Below are positions 1 through 13,300 of a DNA stretch of 64,000 nucleotides, piece after piece. The notes beneath the pieces were generated by a model. The model was not told where the DNA came from. It ran no database searches and was given only the letters and a program-made list of their open reading frames with translations. A program made the translations under genes and the position numbers. The DNA comes from Immersiella caudata (lineage: Eukaryota > Ascomycota > Sordariomycetes > Sordariales > Lasiosphaeriaceae), in contig JAULSU010000003.1 of assembly GCA_030512335.1 (NCBI GenBank), positions 3,844,001 through 3,908,000 of the forward strand, written 5' to 3'. Each line of letters starts with the position of its first letter. Position 1 is the stretch's first letter.

Positions 1-91
1 GGTGGCATGGATTGTTGGCTTTGCTGTCTTTCTGTTGGTAATAACGAGACCAAGGTTCATGGCCGGCGTTTGGTCTCCGGGGTGGGTGTGA
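1..91 (+). CDS. Possible 3' end of a membrane-protein gene (partial)
   Basis: From base 2 the plus strand reads 29 sense codons and then TGA at 89-91. The residues are a hydrophobic stretch (WIVGFAVFLLVI) followed by a basic, Trp-rich tail ending PGWV. This would fit a last transmembrane helix with a short cytosolic tail, but a random open frame of this length is not rare, so the call is weak. The family cannot be named. If real, it converges on the eIF4G gene, whose 3' end is 1.36 kb away. Confidence 0.25.
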   Translation, partial: VAWIVGFAVFLLVITRPRFMAGVWSPGWV

Positions 92-1453
92 TTATGTGAT
101 TTATGGTAGCTGTATATTTCCTTGAATTGGTCGCTCTAGCCGTTACCTACAAGGTGGTTTGAATTGTCTTGGTGATTTGTATGGGGGCGCCCCTGGAACT
201 TGTGTTGAAGATCGTGATATCAGTCTGTGCCTGCCAGCGGCGCAAGATCATGGCCAAAAGGTCTTTAGGACAGCGCACCTCGAACCCATGTCTGTTGCAA
301 TGGTATCGCAACTCTCGGCATGTTGTCCAAGCATTGAACATCAGCTCGTAGTCCCTCAAAAGAACCAAGTTTCAACCTGACATCAATGATCACAGACCAT
401 CTACCAAGGAGCAAAGCAGTTTCACGTTTCTTGTGTCAAGGACCAAGAACAAGAGTACAGTAGGTAGTTTCAATCTGATTCCAGAAATGATTGAGCAAAC
501 TAGTAGTATGATGATATACCAGTACAAATACACACGTACACAACAGACATCGCAAACAATCCCATCCATCCACCCACCAGGCTCCATGTGCCTTGCCTTA
601 CCATCCCCCCATCCCCCCATCGCACCCAACCAGACCCATTATCCATCCACCTCCACCATTCGACTGACATCTGACTGGCCAGCGGCTTGAACCTTGTCTC
701 CACCGGACCATCCCACGCAGCCCAGTCAGTCGTCTCGTCTCGTTTCAACCACCGTCCATACAGCATCACATCCGAGGCCGAATTAAAACCGAAATATCTC
801 TGAGGAGAAAAATGAAAGGTGAAAAAAGAACCAAGCCTAGAGCAGAAATAAAAGGGAGCACCCGGAAAACAGAGAAAGTGAAAATGGTACATGAGGGAAA
901 TTTACAAATAACCACTTTGCTCTCTTCCTTGTTGCAGGCGAGATGCACAGGAATTCAACCGACCAGCTGAAGGCGAAAGAAAAGAAAGAAAAAGAAAAAA
1001 GCCACTGTCTCTGTTCACGCCGCCAATGTGCCATTCTAAACGCGTCCGCATCTTCTCCCGAATCTGAACCCCGCTTGTAGAGAGGTGGGGAAGAAACCGG
1101 GGAAGCGGGCATCCTGTGTAGTAAGAAAGCGTTGCATGTATTAGAAGGAGATAAGTAGGCACACCTTTCCCTCTCAAAGCCACCAGCGAGGCGCAAGATG
1201 CATAAAAGACTTTTTAACATGTAATCAACACAACGGTGGAAGTGAAAAGGAATATCCACCCCAACTCCGCCCAGGTAAAACGAAATGCCCGAGGCAGCTT
1301 CTCGTGAGAAACTCCCATCTATCAGGTGAGGTATCATAGGCGCAGCTTTTGAGGAGTTTTGAGAACCCGCCGGAAAATGCAAATAACAAACCCGCCCGGT
1401 CTATGCACAGCTCGTGAATGCACAAGTTACCGTAGTCTAATGGAAAGAACCCT
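92..1453. other. Intergenic region, probably mostly 3' UTR of eIF4G
   Basis: No coding frame with family-like composition was seen on either strand. The short open frames overlap each other in several frames. A purine-rich run at about 976-1001 reads as a pyrimidine tract on the minus strand, downstream of the eIF4G stop. No RNA gene was recognised. Confidence 0.5.
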
Positions 1454-4400
1454 CTACTTCTTCTTGTCGTCGCCGCTGACAACCGAGTCCAGCGCAGCCT
1501 TGGAGAGTGCTGGGGATGCGGCTGTGGAGGGGGGTGAGCCGGGGTTCTCTCCAGTATCGGCGAGCAGGCTGGAACACAAGTTAGCAGATTAACAGGAGAT
1601 ATGATTGTTCGTCAAAGACAACTTACCCAAATGCATTTGTGTGGGCCACTGAATCCCGGGTAGGCGGCGTGCCAGTGCGGGAAGATGCGCCAGAGTCCTC
1701 GCCACCGCGGCCAAAAGCGCCACCAGGGGCGAGTCGCCGACCGCTGTTGCTTCGGGAGTTGAACATGGAGCTCGGGCCAAAAGAGGCGTTCTGGCTGGAC
1801 GTGCGGCTTCCCGTTGCCTTGAGTCGTCGGAGGTCGTCCATCTGAACCTGGTTCGGTGGTTGCTGGGCGCTGTACTGCGAGAAGTTTCTCGAGTCACCTC
1901 TTCCAGCTGGGGGACGTCCGCCGGGACCACCACGCTGAGCGTTCCGTGCGCTCTCGGCCGCCTTCGAGGCAGCAGCAGCTTCAGCCTGTTCATTTGTTAG
2001 TAAAGTCTCAGATAAGGAAAAGCAAGGGGGATCAACGTACTTCAGCGCGAACCTCGTCAAGAGTCTTAGGGCCCTTGTTGTTGTCCTTCGAGGACCAACG
2101 AGCCTTGCGCAGATCAACAATGTCCATGAGCATGAACTTGAGACGGCTGGGAAGTTCGGGGAGTTGGATGATGTTGTCGATCCGCTGGAAGTAGGCTTCC
2201 ATCATAGGGCGGCCCTTCTCGGTGCTGTCGAGGACACCACCAACAGTGCGCAGGAGCTTAGTGAGGGACTCAATCTCGGCCTCATCGGGAACACCCTGGA
2301 ACTCAAGCAACTTGCGGACACACTCGTGCATGATGCGCTCCGTGAGCATGCCAAGCTTGAACAGCTCGCCAATGAATTGGACGAGACCAAGACCTCTTCG
2401 CTTGGCAGCGGCGGCAATGTAGTACTCATCAGACAACAAAGCAGCCTCCTGTGCCTTCTTGTCACCGCTTTCCTTCATTTCCGGGAGGTCAACCTTCCAG
2501 CCACGCTCGAACTCTTCCTGGCATCTGTTGAGGAGGTACTTGCGGAACAGAGCGCCGCCGCTAACGACCTCACCATTCTTGTCCAAGATATTTTCGTCGC
2601 GAATCTCGGGGCTCATCATCTCAAGCATGCGCTTGCAGAACTTGGCATACATGGATGCCCAGTGAGCCTCGTCTGTCGCCTTCTCAAAAGTGAGCTGAAT
2701 GACCTGGCGAAGGGTGCGGCCATCTTGCTCATTCTTGGACTGCGAAGCAATCTCGAGGATGCCGTCAGAAATTTTGTCGAACTTCTCGGGTGTCATCTTG
2801 TTCAGAGCAGCCTTGACCTTACGCTGGACCATTGCAGGGTCCATGTGGCCAGGTACGGCCGCAGTCGCAGCGATAGGCTTCCCAATGCTAGTGGGCTTCC
2901 AACCGGAGGCGGAGGTGGTAATGGGCTTGAGCTCCATTCCAGCGGTGAGAGGCATGGTCTTAGCAGCCTGGACTTCGTTGGTCTTTCCGCCGAATTCGCG
3001 CTTGCTACCACCGCGCCGGCTTCCTTGCCGCGGGGAGTTTGGAATACCGCTGGCGTTGGTGGATGAGGGAGTACGGCTGAGTTGACCTGGGAAACCGCCT
3101 GTGCGGCCAAAGGCCATGCCGGTCATGGAGCCAGGGCGAGGCATGCTTCCGCTTCCCTGTGACATTGCGAATCGCTGCTCCGACGTAGTTCCAGGGGGGA
3201 GGGTCTTCGCTCCGAATTGGCCCATGGCGCCTTGCTGGGGGAAACCACCAGTCGCGCCGGATCTGGAGCCTTGCCTGGCCGAGCCAGCACCGGGGGTGCG
3301 AGCCGAGGCCGAACGAGAGCCGTCGGTGTCTCCAATCAAGGACTTGACCTGTTGGTGGAACTCCATGGATGGCTGCTCAGTGAAAACACCTTGGAACTGC
3401 AGCAGGAACTGCGCATCGTACTTGAAGACCTTGCCCTTCTTGGTAACGGCTTGGTTAAGAGCCGGGTTGGGAGAAGAGATTCCTGCGGGGTAGATGTCGT
3501 ACTCGATTCCAGGGAGGAATCGTGAAGACTTGAGCGACTGAAGCGCGGCGCTTGGCTGCGGCGCTTCCACGGGCTTGGTATTGAGCGGCGAGAGGTTGAG
3601 AGGTACGGGCTTGCGACCCTGCTTCTCAGCAGCACCGGCCTTCGCGCCAGCGAGGGAACCGGATTCTGGGACAGCAGGGCCGGTAGGTTTGGCGGAATCC
3701 TTCTTCTCGGTGAGCGTGAGCTCATCCAAGTTCTTGCTCAGAAGGTCAGCCACCGAAACGGCGCCTCCAGTTGCGCGCTTCTTTTCCTTCTCTTCCTCTA
3801 GCCTTTCCATCTCTCGCTCTTGCTCGCGGAGCTTTCGGTCGGCATCTGCTGCGTTCGCCAGTCGCTCAGCCTCTTCACGCTTCTTGCGCTCTTCCGCCTC
3901 AGCCTTCTTCTTCTTCGAGATCTCGGCTTGCTCTGCTTCGCGGCGCGCATCCTCTTCCTCCATCTCCCTAATCATACGCTCCAATTCATCATCCTCTTCC
4001 TGCTTCTTCCGCTTCTCCTCGGCTTCTTTAGCTTCAGCGTCAGCAGCCTCCTTCGCCTTAGCATCCTCTTCTGCCTTCTTCTCAGCAGCGAGACGCTCCT
4101 CTTCCTTCAGGCGCTCTGCCTCTTGTGCTTTCTCTTCGGCAGCAGCCTTGGCGCTGTCATCCTCCTTCACCTTGGTGTCCGCAGGTCCTTCAGCCGTCTT
4201 CTGAACAAGCTTCTTGAACTCATCACGGACCTGCTCTTTCGTCTTGGACAACGTTGAAGTGCTCTCGGTTCTGGCATGCGAAGGAGTAGATGGCTTGGGA
4301 GGTGGTGTAGGGGTCGAAGCAATCACAGGCGGTGTCTTGGATTGCTGGATGCTAGGAGCAGGGGAGGATGGCGCCTTGACGGCATTTAGGTCGATGATCT

Positions 4401-6308
4401 TCCCTTGAGCGTCCTTGATCACGATCGGGTTGGTTTTCTTCGGTAGGGTGAAGTTAGTAGAGGACACGATCGCGGGGGCTGCAGCTGGCTGAGCCGAGCG
4501 CTGATTAGGAGTGCCCTGAGCAATCACCGGGGCCTGGTTTTGTCCGGTGCTAGAAGGGCGGTCAGAAACCTGTGAGGCGTTACGAGACATGGCGGGAGCC
4601 GCGGCCTGTCCCTGGTTATATTGGGGAATGAATGGTTGATGGAAGGCGGGATTTGGCTGCTGGGGTTGCCCCATATACGGCATCTGCTGAGGGTACCCAT
4701 AGGGGCCTGGCATCATCATGCTAGGTCCCCGATATCCATCAATCGGTGGCGGAGCCACGCCATACGGTGCGTTCATCTGTTTTTGTTGCTCTGTTAGCAG
4801 CTGCTCAAAATTTCCGCTCGCTGGTGACAAGTCGATCTGTCCCATCGAACCTCCCTGAAAAAAATGAGACATATGAGGGTATAAAAGAGAAGGAGGCTGC
4901 ATGGGGACAGCGCGCGAGGGTGCAAAGGCATAAGACGGAGCCGGACCATCTGCAAAGTCTGCTGAAGGTTGACCAGCACTGACAGCACCCGGGCGAAACT
5001 CCGCGCCAAACTCCCAACGCTTGCTGTCCCTTCGCGCTCTGTGAGAAGCGCCATTGCCTGAAGGCTTCTGCGAAGAGTTGTGCGCTTGCTGGAAGTTTTT
5101 GTTCGAGTCCCGGCGCATCCCGGTCTTGCTCTTCTTGTTTTGCTTGAATGGAGGGTCGTTTAGAATGAAAGGGGGCTTTACTTGTTGATGTGCAGGGTAC
5201 ATCTGGGGTGAGTAGTATGGTTGATTGGGTGCCAAAGCGGCTGGAGGCATGGTGGGCGTTCCGTGATGTGGCATTGCCGGAGTGGTAGCCGGGCTAGCAC
5301 GGGGCGGCTGTGGCGAGTTCGGGTACTGTGGCATGCCGCCTCTGCCCTGGTGGTAGGGCTGCATCCCGCCGCGACCGCCATTCGGGCCCGGGAACGGGCG
5401 ACCAGGAGGATAACCCATGTTCTGGCCGTTGTATTGAGGGGTGAAGCCACCGCGTCCACGGCCGCCCTGACCTTGGTAACCACCACGGTTATGCCCGGAT
5501 CCGCCGTGGCTAATTGCTTCGCTGTGAGCGGACGCTTGCGAGTCTCGTCTAGCATGCGGGCTTCCCATCGCAGCCGGATGGGAGATCGAGTGTTGCTTCA
5601 TGTGACGCTAGAGCGAGCGTGTTAGCGAGAAGCCCAGCGAGGGTTAAGAAGTTGATGCGAAAAAGACATAGCTGGCATGCTTGAATCTACGCGGAGCAGT
5701 ACACTTACGTCGTTATCGCCAGGGAAGCTGCCGAATGTCGGAGGTGGCTGTGTGCTCGAAGGTGCACGCTGGCCGCCGCTCTGTTGTGGGATTTGCGGAA
5801 TAGGTGAAGGGGAGTGTGCCGGAGATGCAACTCTGGGATTTCCACCAGGAATCGGAATCGGCACTGCGCCGCTCGTCTGGGGTGTGCTGTGGGTGACCGC
5901 AGGCGACTCGTTGAAGCCGAACTGGGGAATTGCCTTGTTACCGCCAACGGGGCCGCCGTTCGCGATATGGCTCGAGGGCGCGTTCGCGCTGATTGTGACT
6001 GAGGGCTTACGAGAGTGCTCGCCAGGTCCACCGTTCATGGCCGAGGAGCGCACCACGTGTGGGACGCTAGCGACTGCGGGCACAGCTGGTGTGATGTTGG
6101 GACGGCCATTCACTGGCGAGGCAGAGGACTTTCCATTCTGAGCTGCGGAAGATCCAACCACCACCGGAGGCGGGTGAGATCCTGTCGCAATCAGCGGCGT
6201 CGATGTAGGCTTCTTGGTCGCACCGGCAGCGGAAGCATACGACGTGGCCGTAGGAGCGGATGGGGTTGACGCCGGATTTTGGTTCTGTTGACCCGCAGTG
6301 GAAGTCAT
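1454..6308 (-). CDS. Translation initiation factor eIF4G (4 exons, 1546 aa)
   Basis: Scaffold of the cytoplasmic cap-binding complex eIF4F, bridging eIF4E, eIF4A, PABP and the 43S complex. Exons on the minus strand: 6308-5709, 5607-2041, 1985-1627, 1568-1454. All introns are 55-101 nt with GTAAGT or GTACGT donors and AG ends, and the frame is continuous. The N-terminal ~650 residues are low complexity, rich in Gln, Gly, Pro and Ser (PABP/RNA-binding type). Residues ~655-815 are a long highly charged Glu/Lys coiled region. Near residue 930 lies the eIF4E-binding motif YDAQFLLQF (YxxxxL-hydrophobic). Residues ~1120-1370 form the MIF4G HEAT domain that binds eIF4A. The tail is an RG/Ser-rich segment with RGGPGGRPPAGRG. 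I chose the ATG at 6308 (MTSTAGQQNQ) over an in-frame one at 6431 because the extra residues look like leader sequence. The identification is firm. Confidence 0.93.
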
Positions 6309-9300
6309 GAAGGAACCGGGTGACTCGAAAGCCGTGTGTTCTCTCTTGTTGGGTTGCGCGATCGTTGACGTGAGGGTGGAAGAAGCTCGAAACGGTCGTC
6401 GAATATCAAATCCGACTGGTCGCGCAGACAAAGAGAACGATTGTCGTTGCAGAAAATAATCCTCAGCGGCGGTGCTGATGGAAAAGTTTTGCGCGCGTAC
6501 AACTCGATGATTAGGTGGTTGGGTAACCGGTGCGGTTGACGCAAAAGTCTAATGTCAAAGAGTGTGGTTGCCGTGCGAAAATTAAGTCGCAGAAAAGTCG
6601 AGGGTGCCGACCGGGAAAGGGTTTTGTTTTTCTCGGGGCCCAACGCTCGCGGTGAGGCGGAGTGGAGATGTATCTCTTCTCTCTGAAAACGAGGAGAATG
6701 AGAATACAAACCAATACTATGCGGGGGGGAAGAGAACCCGTTGACAGAAGTCGATCCTCCGTTGGGTTCTTTCACAGGTGGTTGTGAATGAGGTGGAAAA
6801 TTTTTGGCCTCGATTTTTTTGGGGGAGCGCTCTAAGATAGCAAAGGAAGGGGGGGCCTGCCCATCGGCAGAGAACGCAAAAAGTGGACCCACCCCAACTC
6901 CCCAAGTACCCCCCGCCTTAATTTCGGTCGCCAATACTTCCAGCTCTTTAGTCAGTGACATTTGCCCTCGGTTTGGTTTGATCTTTTGCCTGCGCGTTCT
7001 TCGATTCCTCCAGACCCGACCACAGACCTTCAACGGGCCGTGGCACGCGTCTGAGGGCAGACAGACTCGATTCATCCACCATGGTGGTTGTCTGCCCTGA
7101 TCGCACCGCCACCACTGCAACAACGTGCTGTGCCATCATGGGAAGCCCGATATCCACCTCAGCTTACTGCCTTCCAGCTTTCTCGAGCTCTTGGTTTTCC
7201 AACGGACTTGGAATTAACTAGACATTGTTTGAGTGGGTGGCTCAGGGCTAGCATGCGAAGGCTGTCGAGACCAAATGCGCTGCATCCTGACGCAAAGCAA
7301 GTGGGCGCGCCGCACCCACGTCCAGACCTAGCTGTTGCTGCTAGACGCCCTACGAGCCTGCGGGTTATCGCCAGGGTCCCAATGCGCGTTAAGTGCCTAC
7401 ATCTCGCGAGAGATCTACGTGATGTTGGCGTGGCTCCATCGCTAGGCAGCTCAAGATCTCTACGGTAACCTAGGTAGGTACTTGATGTGGTAAAACAGCT
7501 GGGTTTCCTGTCTTCACTGCCGCGAGATTTAAGGTAGCCCACGCTTCCAATTATTCTCCGCAGGCCTTGCTGCTCAGGATGGAGGATATACCAAGGTCTC
7601 TCCGATGCCTCATCTCATTCAAGAACGGGTCGCAGTTTCGTCACAGTCCTTCCGCTTGGCCTTTGGGCGGGCAAAGTCACATATTCCATCACACAAGGAA
7701 ATTGTAGAACGTCCCTGGCCCGCTCTTACTATTGTACTACCCCTTTCGTGAACAATGAAATCCCACGTTCCCTGTTGATTCGGGCGTTTGCAGGGCGAAC
7801 CGGCAGCTTTGTTGGCGGAGACACCGCGTCAGCCTGTTCGCGCAGTGCCGCGCGTGCCGCATCCCTCGATCCATGTTCCATCACTGGCAAAGATTTACTG
7901 ATGGTTTTCCGTCAAGACCTCCAACACTACAGTCCACAGAAGGACATTATGTCATATCTTTCTTTTGCCCTCTCACAGATAGCGATCTAGAGGGGGGCCA
8001 ACCCCTGGTTGTGTTTCATCGATCAATGGGGAGCAAGCAATGAGCTCTCGGAGGGTAGCTCCGCAAGAGAGGTTTTCCCTGGTTCACTGACAACCCTAAT
8101 TCGTCCCATCTTTTTTGTCTGGAGGTTGTGGCCAGGAGCAAAAAATCATGCGACTTTCCCACACCACCCGGCCCTCTTTGACGGGCCGCCTGGAGCCGCA
8201 TGCCGTTCCCAAAGCAGACAAGAGCAGACAGGAAAATGCAATGCTTCAACGTCGAGGCTAAAGCGAACGGAGTTTCACTCCTGAGAAAAGGAAAGAAGAC
8301 GACTCCCGTCACGACACAGACAGCAAAGGGGGGGGGAAGAGACTAGAAAAAAAAATTTAAACAACGGTTCGCGACTTTTCCGCGCTCGTGCCGTTATTGC
8401 GCTTGCGCTCAGTGGGTGAAAGGTAACCTGGAATGCCAGCTTCTCGCGGGTAATACGGGATGGTACGTAAACCTGTGCCGCTTCGCCTTTCATCAACGTC
8501 TCGGCCTGATGGCTTGCTGCGGTCCGGCCGGGCTGCGCGAAGCGAGGCCCAGACGCCCAGGATCTCTGTGCGACGGAACAGGCCGTCGATTAGATATTAT
8601 TTTTGGGGTCGTGTAGAATTCTTCTCTTGCATCCGTCCGTTTATCCGATCAATACTATATCCTGGGATCAATGGCTGTCTGGCACGCGTGCCATGCCACC
8701 ATGTGCCGTCGATCTGGGGAACGCAATAACGACGATCAGGAATCTGCCGGGTGTGAACGGAAGGTGGTTGGATGCCGCAACATGTAACAACGCTGGGGTG
8801 GACAGATAGGGCCGTGTTCCCGCAGTGCATGGCCTCCTCCGCCTCGTTCTCCATTCCTACTGAGTTGCCATTCATCAAGCCACCAGGAAATGCGACACGG
8901 GATGTGTTCAACGCATCGAATCAAACGGGCCCCAAAACCTTACTGACGAAGCGAAGGCACAACTCTGCTGAGGTCCTACCACGTTTGCGCCCAATTGCGC
9001 CCCGAGAGCACACCAAACCCGTCCTCCACGTTCCAACACCTTCTCCAACGTCCCGATATGGTGGCAAAACCTCCGACAAAGAAATAGGGGCTGCCCGCCG
9101 TTGGCGAGTGTCGCAAGCCAGGCCGTCCGACTAGAGAGAAAATGGTTCCAGTCACCAACCATAAACCCAGAGCTGCTGCGGCTGTAAGTTCGGTTCCCTC
9201 CCGACACACCACAGCCAATCGACACAACGGCAAACGAGCCGCCCATTCGTTCCCTCTCCAGGGAGGGCACCAGAAGCCTTCCATGCATGCTCGCCACCAC

Positions 9301-10391
9301 AACACCTTATCACCCCTATCGGAACGCGCCTCTCGACAATAACCCGCGAATTGTTCTCTGAGCAAGAGCTGTGCTGGGCTTCTCGCCGGCACTGACTCAC
9401 CTGATGCGATCCGTGCTACCGGCCTGCTTAGTCCTACCTTGTAGCTCCCACATCTCACCACCCGCATCGCCTCTCTGGGCTTGCTAGTCGCGCTCCCAAC
9501 CCGCGATATCTCCGCTGTTTAATGGACAAAACCCGAATCCAAAGTCGCCATCGCCTCAAGCCTTCCCCAACTCCCTTCCCTAATCACCCTTCCACCAACA
9601 CGTGCAACGCGCCCCACCCCATCACAGCAAAGTTGATTCAGTCTACGCACATGGTCACTTGACCTCCAAGGCGAGTATCCAAGGATACCATCACAAAAAG
9701 GATCTTGCAATTCGCCAGCTCTCTCGGACTCACCCGCTGCGAGGTGACGACAAAGTGGGCTGCTCTCTTCCCTGCCTGTAGGGCGGGCGGATGCAAGGTC
9801 ATCCTTTTGTGCTTTCTCTACCCTTTTGCTCTTAGGGTGGCCACAGCCTGCTGCTTGTTGAGCCTCACAGCGGCCTACCGCACTGCACTTGGAGAAATAA
9901 CCGTTTGCATCCTCGCAGTTGCGTGTCATCGAGTACATAGGCACCGTATCCCTACACATAACACACCACCACCACTGCCGCAACCTCTATTACTGCTACG
10001 CCGGAGGCCTTTTTCCAGCTACAGGGAGGTATTGAAAGTAGCTTTAAAAGCCCTTTTAAAATAATTCCAATACCTCCTTCAAGCTAATAATGAGCCTTAG
10101 GCGTAGCTATAATAGGGCTGCCGTAGCCGCGGTGGTGTAGTGCAGAGCTAACGGTGATGTGTGGGATACGGTGCATATAGACAGATGGTACGGTGCAAAT
10201 AGATAACCTCTTTGTAAAATCGGTATCTTCAGGTTTTGCTGTCATTTCCCATCGGTCCTTCAATTTTGAAATGCTTACCCTCGGAACATTACGCAGCCAC
10301 AAAAGAAACCACCCAAGCCATCCATTCCAAGAGTGAATGCCTAAACGCCGCTAAGCAATATCGACTTCTCTGCATTATGTACCACTCATGA
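6309..10391. other. Gene-free region of 4.1 kb
   Basis: The left ~0.7 kb should hold the promoter and 5' UTR of eIF4G. The rest has only short, mutually overlapping open frames of random-looking composition, and I could not defend any of them as a gene. No tRNA or 5S pattern was recognised. The only clear structure is the nested foldback at 9995-10107, described separately. Confidence 0.55.
9995..10107. repeat. Nested inverted-repeat (foldback) element
   Basis: Three concentric inverted repeats share one centre. The outer arms at 9995-10008 and 10094-10107 match at 12 of 14 positions. The middle arms GGAGGTATTG at 10025-10034 and its exact complement at 10068-10077 are perfect over 10 bp. 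The inner arms TTTAAAAG at 10043-10050 and CTTTTAAA at 10053-10060 are perfect over 8 bp with a 2-nt loop. The whole ~113 bp could fold into one long interrupted hairpin, as in a MITE or foldback remnant. No target-site duplication was established. Confidence 0.6.
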
Positions 10392-13300
10392 CTACTCCTC
10401 CTCAGCCTCAAACCCCTCGGCCCTGATCCCCTCCTCTGCATCTTTCTCCTCCTCCTCATCGTGGGGTTCCTCCACCTCCTGTGCCTCCTCCGCCTCCTCC
10501 TCGACCACCGGGACCGCTTCCGGTAGGCCTCTCTCCTGTCTGAGCTGGTGTAGCCTTGTATTCGTCATCTCGTAAACATACTGCCCGATGTGTTCTACAT
10601 TCTCCATAACCGCTTCCCCAGGCACTTCCTTGTCGACTTCGCTTGCCAGCGTGCGCTCGGAAGGATACAGCTCACCGGTGACGAGGGTAAGCTTATCTGG
10701 GCGCTTGAGAAGGAGTTCAAAGGCCTGACGAAGTTCGAAGCAGGATTCGAAGACCTCGCGGCGGCCTAGGATGTAGAGACCTAGACGCGCGCGGGAGAGA
10801 GCGACGGTGAGGCGGCGAATGTCGCGGAGGTAGCCGACTCGTGAAGTCCGCGTGAGGGAGAGAATGATGTCTGCCGGGTGTTAGTATAGGGGGTAAGCTG
10901 GATCGAGAGAGAAATCACTTACAGTCGTTTTGCTCTCCCTGATACTTGTCGACTGTTGTGACGATACGGGGTAACCCCAAGACCGGGTTCTTTGCGCAGC
11001 GGTGGGCGAGGACGTCTTTGATGAGGGCGCGCTGACCGGCATAGGTGGCGAGGATGCTGATCTTGGATGCTGGATAGCCGAGCAAGCGCATGTACTGGTA
11101 AATAGCCACGGTGTACTCAGCTTCGCCTAGGTTCTGAATGAAATGGGGCGTGGGCTCGGTCTCTCCTTTGCCCTTATAGTCGGGGACGTTGATGAACTGG
11201 TAGTCAAACTTGAAGCCGGCGTTGGACGTCAAGAATTCCTTCTGGGTTTGTGTATGAGGTAGGTCACCCAAGGCCTGATATCTCCATCTGTAGAGATCTG
11301 CGATAGACGGGCGAGCGCGGCCCTGCTGGTCCAGATTGATGGTTGGCACACCCAGCCGTACTAGTCGGGAGAAGAGCGACTGTTCCAGATTTGCATAGTG
11401 ACGAAAAGCCATGCTTTGAATCACTGGCGAATTCTGGTAGTGATCACCGCATAGGACGACTCTCTGGAGAGGCATCTGCCCATCCTTGGGCTTCTGCATT
11501 GCCAGAGGGATGAAGTTCTCAATCTCTGTGATCTGTGCAGCCTCTTCCATGATGACATTGTCATAGTGAAACCCAAGCGACGAAATTTCCCTTCGCCTCA
11601 TGGCCGCATGCGTAGAAGTCATGGCGATGATCCGGGCTTCGTTGGTCAGCAAGTAGTTTGCCTTGTCCCGGTCACGACGGAGAATCTCGAAGGGCAAGAC
11701 ATCTGCTAGCTCCGAGAAGATTTTGGCGATGTGGCGATAACAGCCGTTTGCAACCTCGAGAGTTGCCTCGCGGTCTACGCCGGGTGTAAAAAGTGGTTGG
11801 GGGGCATCCGCGAAATAGTAGTGGAAGGGGAACGCCTTGACAATGTCTTCAGCCGTCGCGTCCTCAGATTTGGCCACTTCGTTGAACTTGGCCCACGCGG
11901 GCTCAACATAGACCGAGTTGAAATAGCCCGCCGTCTCAGCCGAATTCCCATGAGCGCCCGGAGCGCCCATGCTCGCGGCAAGGCGATTGACCTCCAGAAG
12001 ATACCGGTCTCGGTTTTCGAGGAAAGACTCGACCCGCCCCAGCTTGGAGAAGCTTCCCTCGGTTTCGAGCTCCTCCTCGCCGTGTCCCAAACGAAGCAGA
12101 TGTCGTTCATCGATATCCAACGCCACAATCTTGGCGAACAGCTGGTTGAGTGCCTGGTTGCTATGTGCTATGAGTAGCGTCCTCTGCTCGGGGAAGTTGT
12201 GGTAGATGTTGTTTATGATCTGGGTGGCAACATCCGTCTTGCCTGTGCCAGGGGGGCCAACCACAATAGTCAGTCCTGGCTGAGTTCCCGAGATGATGGC
12301 GTCGATCTGTGTTGGCGTGAACCGTACCGAGTTGAACTTCGGGGCATCCACGGGGTATGGTCCATTATTGGGGGGCTTGTACGTTGAGACTTTCAGGGTC
12401 TCGATGTCGGCGATCAAAGCCGGCTCGGCATCGCGCCTCCTTTTCTTTGACGGCTTGGCAACGCTCTCTTCCGCAGGCTTATCAACGGTCTCCAGAAGAT
12501 ACGGGGGCCCAAAGCTCCCGGAAACATCATCTCCTGGCTCGACAATTTTCCCTGGAAGACTCTCGATGAGATGTTGCCAGTCCAAAAAGGTGTCGCGGTA
12601 GTCTATTTTCTTGACACGATTGGGGAGATGCTTGTATGTTGCGCCCGCTGGGTCTCCGTAACCCAAGAAGACCTCGTGCAGCCAGGAAGCTAGTGGCACC
12701 TCGGAAAGGGTCAGGTCCTTAATCGACTCCAAGACCGGCTTGAAGTTGTTCTCGCGACCGCTTCGTCGGACGATGAGGTTGATACCGTCGTAGATGGTAC
12801 TCTTCTTGTTCTCTGTATCGTCTTTGTAGGCTCTGGCATCCAAACGCAGTTGGATCTTCCTCGAGCTTCCTCGGTTTTGACCCTCAAAATACGCCTGTGT
12901 ATCTCGTATCGCGCGGCCTTTGTCGTCAAATGTTTGAATGACCTCTGCAGCACGAACAACCGCCAAGCCCAGCTTCTCAGCTTCACTTAGGGGCCCACCT
13001 CCGTTGACGACCTTCTTTGCTCTGGATGCATCGACGGCGAGGAGGAAGACCACGTCATCCGGACGCAAGGATTCCCACTCCCGACGGATGTGGTCGGGTG
13101 TCCTCCGCAAATCTATGGTGACTTCTGCTCTGACGGTAGAAGGAACTTCGCTGCCAACCACCGCCGGCACGACCTCGAGGATGGTTGGTTTCGAGATTGG
13201 AAGAGCCATCTTCGATGTCCCTGAAAATGCAGTCTCTCCTGGCCGTCTCGATTCCGGTTTCACCCTGGTCAAAACATCCTCAATGTCTTGACGAATGCCA

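Noticed and set aside
2164..3066. 300-codon plus-strand frame inside the eIF4G gene
   Set aside because: Exactly antisense to the conserved MIF4G-coding exon; its residues have no family pattern and it follows from GC-rich codon use on the other strand.
3575..4204. 209-codon plus-strand frame rich in Ser and Phe
   Set aside because: Antisense to the Glu/Lys/Ala-rich coiled segment of eIF4G; the Ser/Phe content is the complement of Glu/Lys codons.
5622..6431. Upstream eIF4G start at 6431
   Set aside because: The extra 41 residues look like translated leader; MTSTAGQQNQ followed by SYASAAG fits the family N-terminus better.
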